A stretch of 64,000 bases of DNA from Delftia tsuruhatensis NBRC 16741 (GCF_001571325.1 NZ_BCTO01000019.1:186001-250000); one strand, 5' to 3'. Positions 43,196-52,296 are shown, numbered from the stretch's first letter. Notes: generated by a model not told the origin, from the letters alone. Program-made: numbers and translations.

Positions 43196-43471
43196 TTATA
43201 CTCCTCCGTGTGAAATGGATTTTTATCTTATCGGCACTCAATTGCGCCAATTATTTAAAAAACCGGACCAAATGGCCTCAATTAATTCACTTGAAAGTAA
43301 TGAAATGTGCTATTAGTTTTCAGCCGACGCGAGCAATTAAGTAGCCAGTAGTTGCACAAGCACCGCAAAGACTTGGAATGCGCAGTCCTCTCAAAATCTT
43401 TTGCAGCCGTCCATCGTCAAGCAAAGAGGATCGGGGCAGCGTTAGATTGCGGCCGCACCAACTCTGAAAAT
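43196..43471. other. AT-rich non-coding part of the insert
   Basis: This stretch contains the leader of the secreted protein gene and AT-rich sequence without a credible frame. It ends at the new stop codon of the intact LysR gene, whose last four codons come from this insert rather than from the duplicated segment. Confidence 0.5.
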
Positions 43472-44383
43472 CTAAAGATGATCCCCGGCCTGCTCCACGA
43501 AGCGCAGCAGGCTGGCCCTGAGGAACTCGGTCATTACCTTGACGGCATGCGAGGGCCGGCGGTCCTCGGCCGTGATGATGTACAGCCTGTCGCCCAGGCC
43601 GGACACCGTCCAGTCCGGGCACACGCGCTGCACGGCGCCCGATCGCAGCTCGTCCATCACCATGTAGTTGGGCAAGGTGGCCACGCCGCTTCCCCGGAGC
43701 ATGGACTGCTTGAGGAAGGGGAAATGCTCGCTGGTGATGCAGGGCTCGCACTTGAGCGCAATCTCCTGCTGCCCCTTTTTCACCGAGACGGCATAGGTCT
43801 TGCCGTCGCCGGGCGGCGTCAGCAGCACGCCGTGGGGAATCTCGGCGGGGTCATGGAACGGCCGCGCCTTGGCATAGGCGCTGCTGGCGTACAGGCCAAA
43901 GCCCACCGGCCCCAGATCGCGGGCCACCAGGTGCTCCTGCACGTCGCGCGCCACGCGCACGGCCACATCCACCTGGGCGCTCATGGGATCGCTCACCCGG
44001 TTGGAGAACAGCACGCGGATGCGCACCTGCGGGTGCCGTTTCTGGAAGGCCAGCAGCATGTCGGCCAGGTACAGCTCGCCCAGGCCCGTGGGAATGCTCA
44101 GCCGCACCGAGCCCGTCACCACATGCTGCAGCGCGTCGATGGCGCCCTGCGCCGCCTCCACCTCCTGGATGATGCTGCGCCCGTGCTCGTACAGCACCTC
44201 GCCCGCCGCCGTCAGCAAAAAGCTGCGCGTCGTGCGGTGCAGCAGGGTCACGCCCAGCGCCGTCTCCAGCGCCTTGAGCTCCTTGCTCACCTTGGAGCGC
44301 GTGATGTCGCGCTTGCGCGCCGCAGCGCTGAGGCTGCGCGCGTCCACGATCTCTACGAAATTGCGGATGAGGTTGATGTCCAT
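43472..44383 (-). CDS. LysR-family regulator (intact copy, altered C-terminus)
   Basis: The 303-residue protein has the LysR helix-turn-helix (NFVEIVDARSLSAAARKRDI and SKVSKELKALETALGV, residues 7-48) and an effector domain (SVRLSIPTGLGELYLADMLL). Its last 97 codons lie in the 290-bp repeat, but the final residues (AGDHL) are encoded by the adjoining insert; the duplicate fragment at 42394 ends AEVSGP. The change is small and the protein is probably functional. It is convergent with the SDR/ligase/Bug operon, which it may regulate. Confidence 0.88.
   Translation of the reverse strand: MDINLIRNFVEIVDARSLSAAARKRDITRSKVSKELKALETALGVTLLHRTTRSFLLTAAGEVLYEHGRSIIQEVEAAQGAIDALQHVVTGSVRLSIPTGLGELYLADMLLAFQKRHPQVRIRVLFSNRVSDPMSAQVDVAVRVARDVQEHLVARDLGPVGFGLYASSAYAKARPFHDPAEIPHGVLLTPPGDGKTYAVSVKKGQQEIALKCEPCITSEHFPFLKQSMLRGSGVATLPNYMVMDELRSGAVQRVCPDWTVSGLGDRLYIITAEDRRPSHAVKVMTEFLRASLLRFVEQAGDHL
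43486..43775. repeat. 290-bp direct repeat, right copy
   Basis: This is the copy within the intact LysR gene, a partner of 42411-42700 at an offset of 1075 bases. It marks the right border of the AT-richer insertion. Confidence 0.93.
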
Positions 44384-44534
44384 GGCTTGAGAGCGGCAGG
44401 TCAGGCGGTCCGCCTTGTTCGCGGCCGCAGGCAACGCACCCGGACCGCCACCCCCGGACTATGGCACCGTCACGACGCCTGGCCCCGCCACCCGTGGGCG
44501 CCGGGACACAGGGCTTTCCCCGGTGCCCGCTGCA

Positions 44535-45539
44535 TCAGTCCAGGCTGATCTGCGACGAAGAGGCCACCTGCTTCCAGGTCGTCACATCCTTGAGGATCAC
44601 CGCGCCGAACTGCTCCGGCGTATTGGCCACCACCGTGCCGCCCAGCTCTGCCAGGCGCTGGCGCAGCTGCGGATCGGCCAGGGCCTGCACGCTGGCCTTG
44701 TGCAGCTTGTCGCGGATGTCCTTGGGCAGGTCCTTGGGCGCCAGCAGGCCATTCCAGGCCTGCACGGCGTAGCCGGGCACGCCGGACTCTGCAAAGGTCG
44801 GCACATCGGGCAGCTCGCTGCTGCGCTGGGCCGTGGCCACGGCCAGCGGGCGGATCTTGCCGGACTTGATGTGCGGCAGCGAGGCCGGCAGCGGCTCCCA
44901 CAGCATGGACACCTGGCCGCCGATCAGATCGGTGAAGGCCGGGCCAGCGCCACGGTAGGGCACATGCATGATCTGCACGCCCGCCTTGGCCTTGAACAGC
45001 TCCATGGCCAGATGGCCCAGACCGCCCGCGCCCGAGGACGCATACGACAGATGGCCCGGCTGCGCCTTGGCCAGCGCGATCAGCTCCTTCAGATTCGCCG
45101 CCTTGACCGAGGGATGCACGCTGAGCACGCCCGGCACCGTGATCACCTGGGTGATGGGCGTGAAATCCTTCACCGCGTCATAGGGCAGCTTGGTGTAGAC
45201 GGCCGGATTCGTGCCGTGCGTGCTGGACGTGGCGCCCAGCAGCGTATAGCCGTCCGGCTTGGCATCGGCCACGAAGCGCGTGCCCAGCGAGCCACCGGCA
45301 CCGGCCTTGTTCTCCACGATCACCGAGGCGCCCAGCACCTTGCCCAGCTGCTGCGCGAACAGGCGGTTCACCACATCGGCCGTGCCGCCGGGCGGAAACG
45401 GCACGATCAGGCGGATGGGCTCGGCCGTGGGCCAGCCGGCATCGGCAGCCAGGGCCGACTGCGCGGGCGCCAGGGCGCCCAGGGCCAGGGCCGCCGTGGT
45501 TGCAGACAGGCTGCGGATCATGAAATTGCGGCGTTGCAT
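44535..45539 (-). CDS. Tripartite tricarboxylate transporter (Bug) receptor
   Basis: The 334-residue protein opens MQRRNFMIRSLSATTAALAL, a Tat-like or long Sec signal ending near ALAADAG. The Bug pattern follows: EPIRLIVPFPPGGTADVVNR near residue 40, VIVENKAGAGGSLGTRFV near residue 73 and GYAVQAWNGLLAPKDLPKDI near residue 255. It is the second gene after the alpha/beta hydrolase, 79 bases downstream, so the two probably act on one ester or acid. No membrane subunits are nearby. Confidence 0.9.
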   Translation of the reverse strand: MQRRNFMIRSLSATTAALALGALAPAQSALAADAGWPTAEPIRLIVPFPPGGTADVVNRLFAQQLGKVLGASVIVENKAGAGGSLGTRFVADAKPDGYTLLGATSSTHGTNPAVYTKLPYDAVKDFTPITQVITVPGVLSVHPSVKAANLKELIALAKAQPGHLSYASSGAGGLGHLAMELFKAKAGVQIMHVPYRGAGPAFTDLIGGQVSMLWEPLPASLPHIKSGKIRPLAVATAQRSSELPDVPTFAESGVPGYAVQAWNGLLAPKDLPKDIRDKLHKASVQALADPQLRQRLAELGGTVVANTPEQFGAVILKDVTTWKQVASSSQISLD

Positions 45540-45618
45540 GAGATTTTTCTCCTCGTTGAAATTCTTCGGGACCAGCACCGGCCAGTCATCGGCCAGCGAC
45601 CCGCCAGTAACCCGCCAG

Positions 45619-46608
45619 TCATCGGCCCAGGCGCTCCAGCCAGGCCAGCACCCGGCCCAGCACCTCGTCGCCATTGGTGTCCAGCATGCAGAAATGCGAA
45701 TTGCCGGTGATGCCTGCGGCCGGCAGGTCCAGCACCTCGGCACGGCCGCCCAGGCGGCGCAGCAGCTGCCAATACACATCGGTCTGCGCGCGGTACTTCT
45801 GCCACTGCGGGCTGTGCGCGAAATGGTCGCCCCACACCGCCAGGTGCGGGATGGCCGAGGCAGGCGCGAAGGCATCCGCCCCCTGCTGACCTTGCTGCCC
45901 TTCTTGCAGCACCGGCATGCCCGTAGGCTCCACCCCCACCACGGCGCGCACCAGGTGCGGCTTGCGGATGGCCGCATGCGCGGCAAAGCCACCGCCCTGG
46001 CTGTGGCCCATCACCACACAGGGGCCGAACTGCTCCAGCAGCGCGTCATAGGCCGCCATGGCCATGGCCTCATGCCCCAGCCAGCGCGGCACCATCTGCC
46101 GCACCAGGGCACCAAAATTCTCATGTGGAAACCGCTGGCCGACGAAGGGCTCGCCCAGGCTAAGGTCCACGCCTGAAGGCGCCGCATGGCCTATGCGAAA
46201 CAGCGTCCACGCCTCCTCGGCACTGCGGAACACGGGCGCCTCGGCATAGATCTCGGGGAACATCGCCCAGCCCGCGCGGCCGCGCTCCACGGCATCGCAG
46301 ACCACCACGTCATGGCCGGCCTCCAGCAGGCGCCACAGCCAGCCCTGGCGCCCATCGGGCGTGGACTCCCACTGCGCCCCGGTCATGCCGCCGCCGTGCC
46401 ACAGCAGCACCGGCAGGGGGCTGCGCGGACGCGCCAGCCGGTACTCCATGGCATACATCTGGCCCACGGCATAGCTGCCATTCATGTCCAGCGGCCGCTC
46501 GCCGCCGTTGCGCACCACTTCCCTGTGCTGGATCGGCAGATCCCGCACCGTGCGCTGCGCACCGCCAATGAAATGGCTTTGCATCTTCCTGAGGCAAACT
46601 TCAGGCAT
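45619..46608 (-). CDS. Alpha/beta hydrolase (esterase-like)
   Basis: The 329-residue protein has PVLLWHGGGMTGAQWES near residue 75 (oxyanion-hole HGGG), the nucleophile elbow VVMGHSQGGGFAAHAA near residue 203 and a late histidine in AAGITGNSHFCMLDTNGD near residue 305, together a complete Ser-His catalytic set. No signal peptide is seen, so it is cytoplasmic. A shorter start (MQSHFIGG at 46584) is also possible. It is the first gene of an operon with a Bug receptor and diverges from a LysR gene, suggesting that this LysR controls it. Confidence 0.83.
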   Translation of the reverse strand: MPEVCLRKMQSHFIGGAQRTVRDLPIQHREVVRNGGERPLDMNGSYAVGQMYAMEYRLARPRSPLPVLLWHGGGMTGAQWESTPDGRQGWLWRLLEAGHDVVVCDAVERGRAGWAMFPEIYAEAPVFRSAEEAWTLFRIGHAAPSGVDLSLGEPFVGQRFPHENFGALVRQMVPRWLGHEAMAMAAYDALLEQFGPCVVMGHSQGGGFAAHAAIRKPHLVRAVVGVEPTGMPVLQEGQQGQQGADAFAPASAIPHLAVWGDHFAHSPQWQKYRAQTDVYWQLLRRLGGRAEVLDLPAAGITGNSHFCMLDTNGDEVLGRVLAWLERLGR

Positions 46609-46716
46609 AACAGGGCTTCTCTCGCATGCCGCCATGCTAGGCATGCCCCGCCTTGGTGCTGTGCCGATTGCGGCGGCGCTGTGCCGGATCAGCACAGTCC
46701 TGCACCCACCCTACCC

Positions 46717-47652
46717 ATGCACGAACTCAACCTCAAACTGCTGCAGGACCTGCAGGCCCTGGCCGACACCGGCAGCCTCTACAAGGCCGCCGAGCGCCGC
46801 CACATCACCCACCCTGCCTTTGGCCGCCGCATCCGCGCGCTGGAGGAATGGGCGGGCACGCCCCTGGTCGAGCGCGGCCACCAGTCCACCACGCTCACGG
46901 CCGCCGGCAAGACGCTGCTGGCCTCGGCCCATGAAGTGCTGGGCATCCTGGAGCAGACCCACGGCCTGCTGCAGCGCCCCCTCCGCACGCGCGATGAAAC
47001 CATCACCATCGCGGCCGGCCGCACGCTGTCGCACACCGTCCTGCCGGGCATCATCACCGCCCTCAACCAGGCCATGCCCCAGCTGTGCTGGAAAGTGGTC
47101 ACTACCAGCCTGGACTACGGCGTGGAAATGCTGCTGCAAGGCAAGGTGGACCTGCTCATGTGCCACGCCCAGCCCGCCATCGAAGGCAGCCTTCAGGGCC
47201 ACCACCTGGCCTGGCTGCCCGTGGGCCAGGACACGCTGATCCCCGTCAGCATCCCCCTGGTCCCGCAACTGCCCAAGTACGCCCTGCCCGCCCACGGCGG
47301 CGGCCCGCTGGTGCCCTACCTGGACTACGCGCAAAGCATGTCCCTGGGCAAGATCCTGCGCAGCCACCTGCACGAGCTGTGCGACACCACGCGCCTGCGC
47401 ACCGTCTACGAGGCCGACCTGGCCGACTCCCTGCACGCCATGGTCCACCAGGGCCTGGGCCTGGCCTGGCTGCCGCTCACCCTGGTCAAGACCGACCTGA
47501 CCGAGGGCCGCCTGGCCCGCGCGGCCGGGCCCGACAAGGACGTGCCCATCAACGTGCGGCTCTACCGGCGGCCTGCGGCGCAGAGCAAGCCGCTCACGCG
47601 CAGGGTGTGGGCGGGGTTGGAGAATCTTTATGGGAGGAGTCAGAAATCGTGA
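46717..47652 (+). CDS. LysR-family regulator divergent from the hydrolase/Bug operon
   Basis: The 311-residue protein has a LysR helix-turn-helix, LKLLQDLQALADTGSLYKAA then TAAGKTLLASAHEVLG, with HPAFGRRIRALEEWAG as the recognition region. The effector domain begins near residue 92 (TITIAAGRTLSHTVLPGI). It diverges from the hydrolase gene with a 108-base gap that should hold both promoters. It probably activates uptake and hydrolysis of the Bug ligand. Confidence 0.88.
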   Translation: MHELNLKLLQDLQALADTGSLYKAAERRHITHPAFGRRIRALEEWAGTPLVERGHQSTTLTAAGKTLLASAHEVLGILEQTHGLLQRPLRTRDETITIAAGRTLSHTVLPGIITALNQAMPQLCWKVVTTSLDYGVEMLLQGKVDLLMCHAQPAIEGSLQGHHLAWLPVGQDTLIPVSIPLVPQLPKYALPAHGGGPLVPYLDYAQSMSLGKILRSHLHELCDTTRLRTVYEADLADSLHAMVHQGLGLAWLPLTLVKTDLTEGRLARAAGPDKDVPINVRLYRRPAAQSKPLTRRVWAGLENLYGRSQKS

Positions 47653-47687
47653 GCAGTCAGTCTGACCCGTAGCGTTCGACCTTCACG

Positions 47688-48308
47688 TTACTCAGCGTCT
47701 GCGAATTTAGAGCTGCAGAACTCATCCACCATCGCCTTGAACATCGGGCTTTGGCCAGTCTCTGCGGCCACCAGCGTACTGGCAGCATTCGAATAGAAAG
47801 CGCGATAGCCGGAATAGGCACCGGCTTCATTCTTGCCATCAATTTTTCCGCACAGCGTGGGCTGTTCATCCACGTTGCTGATAAACAAGTCCTTGAAGCG
47901 TGCAGACTGGGGATTCTGGAGCTTCTTGGATGTACTGATCTTCGCGTTTGCCACGAAGCTCTTCCAATTGCCAGCGGCGATCTGGCCAACTGCCTGTTCA
48001 TTGGATTGGCGCTTTTCCTGCGAGGATTCCAAATCAGCCTTTGAGAACTTGCGCCCCATCACGCTGGCCTCTTCCACCTCCGCACTGGTCTTGCCCACGG
48101 AGCACACCAGCTTTGCGCCCATGTAGTTGAACTCAAGATTGATGCGATCGTCCTGTGCAAACGTTCGCATCTTGTCGTCCACGGGAGAAGCCGCTTCGGG
48201 GAATGTCTTGAGGCAAGCCTTTATCGCACTGTCGCGATTGGCCACAGGTGCGGCGGCAACGCCCAATGCCATCTGCGCAACGGCCATTGCAATGATCAGC
48301 TTCTTCAT
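47688..48308 (-). CDS. Secreted hypothetical protein
   Basis: The 206-residue protein starts MKKLIIAMAVAQMALGVAAA, a Sec signal peptide. The mature part contains several cysteines (IKACLKTFPE, AKLVCSVG, QPTLCGKID, VDEFCSSK) that could form two disulfides, plus a hydrophilic middle. The segment LQNPQSARFKDLFISN resembles a motif in small periplasmic proteins of unknown function. Base composition is closer to average GC than the operons around it. It has no functional partner nearby. Confidence 0.7.
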   Translation of the reverse strand: MKKLIIAMAVAQMALGVAAAPVANRDSAIKACLKTFPEAASPVDDKMRTFAQDDRINLEFNYMGAKLVCSVGKTSAEVEEASVMGRKFSKADLESSQEKRQSNEQAVGQIAAGNWKSFVANAKISTSKKLQNPQSARFKDLFISNVDEQPTLCGKIDGKNEAGAYSGYRAFYSNAASTLVAAETGQSPMFKAMVDEFCSSKFADAE

Positions 48309-48639
48309 GTGTTCCGCTCCCTTATTCAATTGATTCATTCATGCCCGACTTGGGCGCGGGCATCTTATCAGTTGCATTTGAATCATTCGCGCAATGGACG
48401 ATGCGGATTCCCACTTCGGATTGCATCCCTTCATCACCTTGCCAACAGCTGCTTCTCAAAGCCTGCATTCGGCCTCGCAGACACACCGAATCTCTGCCCC
48501 GCCCTCCGCATCCTGCGGCATCAGGCAAGCCACATTGCAGAGATGGAAGCTGCCCAGGACTTTCCCCTTGGCCCCGCTGCAGCCTTGAACTAGCATGGCC
48601 TGCACCGTCCCGGCCGGGGCGGATCTTCCTTGGGCATCG
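48309..48639. other. Region without a supported gene
   Basis: About 330 bases between two divergent hypothetical genes. Short frames on both strands lack ribosome-binding sites and recognisable sequence. Promoters for both neighbours must lie here; I cannot place them with confidence. Confidence 0.4.
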
Positions 48640-49041
48640 ATGAGCTTTCCCGTTCAGATTCCGATCCGAGTCCCCTGCCCTCCGGGCGCCTGCATCTGCG
48701 AGCACGACGCCCTGCTCGCCGACTCCATGGCCGACCAGCGCATCCTGCGACTCACCAGGGAAGAGGAAAAGCGCCTGCTACACCGGCTGGAGCAGATCAC
48801 CAGCCTGCAGGACCTGCGCCATGTGGAGCAGCGCATGTATGAGCAGCTTGGCATCCGCGTGCGCATCGAACCCGGCGCCAGCGAAGTGCGCACCGTGCGC
48901 GGCATACAGATCGAGGTCCTGCCCATGCGCGGGCTGTGCAGCAAGACGCGGCAAGCGATTCCTGCAGCGATTCGACGGGGGATGGAGAGGACGCCTGAGG
49001 TGGCGTTTGAGTTGTTGGATGAGGGGGGGTTGTTTGGGTGA
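48640..49041 (+). CDS. Conserved hypothetical protein
   Basis: The 133-residue protein begins MSFPVQIPIRVPCPPGACIC, with CPPGACICEHD near residue 12. It continues with a helical, charged middle (LTREEEKRLLHRLEQITSLQ, LRHVEQRMYEQLG). A C-terminal region has CSKTRQAIPAAIRRGMERTP. The two N-terminal cysteines and a later one may bind metal or form a disulfide. I do not recognise a named family. The ATG at 48640 is preferred over one 45 bases upstream because the Pro/Val-rich start looks native. Confidence 0.6.
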   Translation: MSFPVQIPIRVPCPPGACICEHDALLADSMADQRILRLTREEEKRLLHRLEQITSLQDLRHVEQRMYEQLGIRVRIEPGASEVRTVRGIQIEVLPMRGLCSKTRQAIPAAIRRGMERTPEVAFELLDEGGLFG

Positions 49042-49121
49042 GGATTGGCAACCTCGATCGACCAGGAATCACTGGTTTTCCGCAAGGCGCTCAATTCCAG
49101 CTTTGCGACTGTGGCCAGAGG

Positions 49122-49598
49122 CTAGCTCCAGACCTCCTCTGTCAGACGCCTCAACTCATCAACCGCCGCAGAAAAAGCCGTCTTGTCAAATACTGCTCTT
49201 TTATTTCCCGCTACCCATTCAACCGAAACAACAATACCATTTCTCACATCGATAGCACGTCCGATTCTCGCCCAACTCACCATTTCTTCATCAACCAGCT
49301 GCTCTACCACCGCAACAGTGCAATTCATATCCATATCATCTGGACAGATCATGATTGGCACTATCGTCGACGAATTTTCATTTTTTGGATTCAAAAGATA
49401 CCAGGCATTTTGCAAATCGCACTCATCAATAAGCCACCCTTGGGCCGGGACAAGGCCACCCACAGTATCTTCTCCAAAGACAGCCGAGCAATCTGCCTCT
49501 TTCAACCATAACTCAAGCGGCACCCCGTCAACCACCAGGACAGGATGGGGAGCCTTCGCGCAAAGCGACATGTGCATTACAGCTTCAATAACGTTCAT
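49122..49598 (-). CDS. Hypothetical acidic protein, possible immunity protein
   Basis: The 158-residue protein is acidic, soluble and signal-free, and its DNA is AT-richer than the core operons. It has blocks such as VPLELWLKEADCSAVFG, QGWLIDECDLQNAWYLL and IVVSVEWVAGNKRAVFDK. Size, acidity and context among other small unrelated genes resemble orphan immunity genes of contact-dependent or type VI toxins. No toxin is encoded beside it, so this is inference from character and context only. Confidence 0.6.
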   Translation of the reverse strand: MNVIEAVMHMSLCAKAPHPVLVVDGVPLELWLKEADCSAVFGEDTVGGLVPAQGWLIDECDLQNAWYLLNPKNENSSTIVPIMICPDDMDMNCTVAVVEQLVDEEMVSWARIGRAIDVRNGIVVSVEWVAGNKRAVFDKTAFSAAVDELRRLTEEVWS

Positions 49599-49915
49599 GT
49601 GGTGTCAAGATTTAATTTTCAGTGTCCATGACGATCGATTGTCCTTACCTCGCACAGGTCCCGTCAACCTCCTTCACCCTCCGTAGGCTCACCATCCCTG
49701 TCGCGTGACACATGCGGGCACTCCGCCCGAAGACATGCACGCCATCGCGAGGCGACCTGCCACCATGCCTACTCACCGCCACCGCAAACGCTGAGGATGC
49801 ATGGCAGCACGCCTGAATCACGATGCCAGGCTCCTCATCATGCGGCACAATCAGCCGACTGCGACCCTGAAGCCAGGTTTGAATCTACTGGAAGCACCAG
49901 CAACCCGCCTCCAAC
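49599..49915. other. Region without a supported gene
   Basis: About 317 bases with only short, unsupported frames. Composition is mixed and it separates two small hypothetical genes. Nothing structured was seen. Confidence 0.4.
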
Positions 49916-50296
49916 ATGGAATGCCCCATCTGTACAAGTACTGATTTTCATCGCCCCGCGGAGAAATCTGCAATGGAAATATGGCACTGCAAAAAATGCG
50001 GGAATGGATGTGCAGTGCGCTGCAATTACATCCCCGATCTTTCGGACGTGAAAGGCCATGACCTGTTCGTTGGAACGGCATCGGTTTCCACAGGAATAAA
50101 GGGCCTTAAGGCATTGATCCAGTTAAAGAAAGCTCTTTCATTTGCAGAGCATTTTGTGCCTGCCAGACTTGATGAGCAGCACCGAGCCGGGAAACTCTGT
50201 TGGGACCTAGGATATTTTCTGGATTTTGAAGTCCAACAGGCCGAAGCAGAGTGCGAACGAATCGGAATAGCTGCGTCATTCAATAGATTGGTCTAG
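49916..50296 (+). CDS. Small zinc-ribbon hypothetical protein
   Basis: The 126-residue protein begins MECPICTSTDFHRPA and has WHCKKCGNGCAVRC near residue 24, forming two CxxC pairs of a zinc ribbon (positions 3/6 and 25/28). The remainder is helical (TGIKGLKALIQLKKALSFAE). It is AT-richer than the neighbours. The family is unknown. It is followed by two other small hypothetical genes on the same strand. Confidence 0.62.
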   Translation: MECPICTSTDFHRPAEKSAMEIWHCKKCGNGCAVRCNYIPDLSDVKGHDLFVGTASVSTGIKGLKALIQLKKALSFAEHFVPARLDEQHRAGKLCWDLGYFLDFEVQQAEAECERIGIAASFNRLV

Positions 50297-50402
50297 GCGG
50301 GCTTGATGCAGATGACAACCGGCGTGCGACGACAGACAATGCCAGTCCGTGGTACAAGCTCTTGAGATCAAGCACAATCAATACGGCCGCATGGAGATAA
50401 CA

Positions 50403-50696
50403 ATGGCATTCAAGATAAATGCAGATACAAGAACCACGATCGAGAATATTCTTGGTCGATCCATCGAAGCGGAGTGCGGTGATCTGGCCAATTATGGCGA
50501 AATCGTTGACAAGGATCTGGAGAGTTTTCGGCGGCTCTGGCCCACCGGCGCAGTGATCACAGCCAACTATCTTCTATACAGGCTGGACGGACGATACGGC
50601 CTGCAAAAGGCGATGATGTATATACATCATGTGATCGGAGTTGAGGACATGACGGCGGATCAATGGCTAAAGCAAATGTTGACACTTGAGGAATAA
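50403..50696 (+). CDS. Small hypothetical protein
   Basis: The 97-residue protein starts MAFKINADTRTTIENILGRS, with GGAG six bases before this ATG, which I therefore prefer to an upstream in-frame start at 50349. It is mostly helical and acidic, ending MTADQWLKQMLTLEE. No family is recognised. Composition is AT-richer than the core genome, and it belongs to the accessory run of small genes. Confidence 0.6.
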   Translation: MAFKINADTRTTIENILGRSIEAECGDLANYGEIVDKDLESFRRLWPTGAVITANYLLYRLDGRYGLQKAMMYIHHVIGVEDMTADQWLKQMLTLEE

Positions 50697-50833
50697 GATG
50701 CCGAGAACTGCTTTCGGCCGATCAGACGCATCTGCGAAAACTCAGTAAAAATCACTAATTAATAAAACGTCAGACATATGGTGGCTCTCATGTCCTGGGG
50801 CGCCGAACATCCACCCATGACATTCCAGAAGAC

Positions 50834-51415
50834 ATGAATATTGAGGCACTGGCAGAAATTTTCCATGATGACAGCAACGGCCTGATTACATCCATAAGTC
50901 GTTCAGAGAACAATGAACTCTTCATTTCGATCGAATGCGATGACTGGAAAAATTCACGGATACGCAGAGAATCCAAAATCGTGTGCAAGCAATGGCTGGA
51001 CACCGACGTGTGCATTTGCAGTGCAAATGCAATATCCGTATACCGGGAGCACCCCTTGCTCCTGAACCGCTCCGGAAGACAAGGCAGCCTTTACTTCTCC
51101 TCGTGCCCCCAGGATCCTTACCAAATTTATGCCTATATTTGGGAAATTCTTCATCACCACTACAAAGGCTGGCTGGCCGCATCCAGAATGATGCCGGGTT
51201 CACCGGCATCCTTTCATACACTGCTGACTGGAGGCTATGGCTTGCTCTTGCGCGGTCCTATCTCTGTCCTCACCAGCGTTCGAGATCGCATTGGATCCTA
51301 TTTAAAAACACAACTGATCGACACGCATATCGTCGAAACAAGCGCGGTTGTCCTGGAAATTGGAAATCACTTCGTAATATGCGAGGAAATAGAAGTGATC
51401 GATCACAATGTCTGA
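50834..51415 (+). CDS. Hypothetical protein in the accessory run, possible immunity-type protein
   Basis: The 193-residue protein starts MNIEALAEIFHDDSNGLITS. It alternates beta-like stretches (NNELFISIECDDW, GGYGLLLRGPISVLTSV) and ends FVICEEIEVIDHNV. No signal or membrane segment is present. Codon use is less GC-biased than in the catabolic operons. No known family is recognised. Position in a row of unrelated small soluble genes suggests an accessory, perhaps immunity, role, by context only. Confidence 0.62.
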   Translation: MNIEALAEIFHDDSNGLITSISRSENNELFISIECDDWKNSRIRRESKIVCKQWLDTDVCICSANAISVYREHPLLLNRSGRQGSLYFSSCPQDPYQIYAYIWEILHHHYKGWLAASRMMPGSPASFHTLLTGGYGLLLRGPISVLTSVRDRIGSYLKTQLIDTHIVETSAVVLEIGNHFVICEEIEVIDHNV

Positions 51416-51518
51416 CCATTTCATCCAGACGATGTCCGTCGACTGAGCCGTCCGCATCCGGCTTCTGACGGCCAGATGGGGGATTCACCACGGCACTGCA
51501 GTTGAAAGTACCTTATTG

Positions 51519-51926
51519 ATGTCCTTATACATTGCCCATTTCCTCATGAAGGAGGAGAACGCTTCGCTCAGCACGCAGCCACCTTACGACGTCAACCGCA
51601 GAGAGAAACGCCATTTCATCGCGTCGCATCTGTTCGCTGCCAGCGATGCCGAGGCAGCCTACTATCGCGCCATAGGCATGCTCCCCGGCTTGAGCGACGC
51701 AAATCACGATGGGCCCGGTGATCGAACGAACGTAGTGCCTGTTGGCATCTTCGACCTTGACGAGGTATTCGTCGCTGAGGGGCAGGTCGTAACCGGATTG
51801 AGCCAGCCATACGGTATCGATGTCGGCATCCTGTTTATCGAGGAATTGCTGTGTCAGCGCACAAGAACCAAGCAGGAGCTGACTGTCTTCGCCGGCCCTA
51901 GGGATGGCAGGGCAGAGCCGCCCTAA
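51519..51926 (+). CDS. Small hypothetical protein (DUF4288-like opening)
   Basis: The 135-residue protein begins MSLYIAHFLMKEENASLSTQ and has FIASHLFAASDAEAAYYRAI near residue 33, a pattern of a ligand-like domain that opens with YIAH. It ends with a hydrophilic tail. I prefer this plus-strand reading to the long minus-strand frame over the same bases because it has an ATG start and better internal logic. The function is unknown. Confidence 0.55.
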   Translation: MSLYIAHFLMKEENASLSTQPPYDVNRREKRHFIASHLFAASDAEAAYYRAIGMLPGLSDANHDGPGDRTNVVPVGIFDLDEVFVAEGQVVTGLSQPYGIDVGILFIEELLCQRTRTKQELTVFAGPRDGRAEPP

Positions 51927-51997
51927 TTCCCCAACATCCTCGTACGTTCTCCCGCACATCCTCACTCGCCTGCCCATCGCTGAGCAGCGACTGCTAA

Positions 51998-52190
51998 CTC
52001 CATCATCCGTATCCGAGCAGAAAAACGCCGTCGGCACCTTGAGGACTTCGGCCAGCTTGCGCACGGTACAGCAGGTACGGCTTGGGCTTGCCCAACGCAT
52101 AGCGATTGATCTGTGCGCTTGCGACAAGCTGGCCGCCCCCTCAGACCCACTCGACAGCCCCCATCTTCTTGAACACCCTGCCAATCAACT
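51998..52190 (-). pseudogene. Degraded XRE-family regulator fragment
   Basis: Two pieces of a phage-repressor-like helix-turn-helix lie in different minus-strand frames. One, near 52070-52140, reads QLVASAQINRYALGKPKP. The other, near 51999-52073, reads VRKLAEVLKVPTAFFCSDTDD. Joined, they match the end of an XRE domain followed by the LAEVLxVPxAFFxxDTD signature. A frameshift separates them, and the first helices and the C-terminus are missing or interrupted by stops, so this is a remnant. Confidence 0.6.
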
Positions 52191-52296
52191 ACGCAACTCG
52201 TAGTATCTGCATCACGAAAAACCGGCAAGCATCACCCCTTTCTGAAGGAGATGCGATGTCAGACGCCAATGGAATGCTTCGTGGAGAGTCGAACCC

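Noticed and set aside
42394..43775. Insertion sequence or integrative element explaining the lysR duplication
   Set aside because: No transposase, integrase, terminal inverted repeats or tRNA target is present, and the repeats are 290 bases of host gene.
51525..52184. Minus-strand frame of 219 codons across the end of the accessory run
   Set aside because: Only its N-terminal part resembles a protein (the XRE remnant in two frames); the rest is antisense to the better-supported plus-strand gene at 51519-51926.
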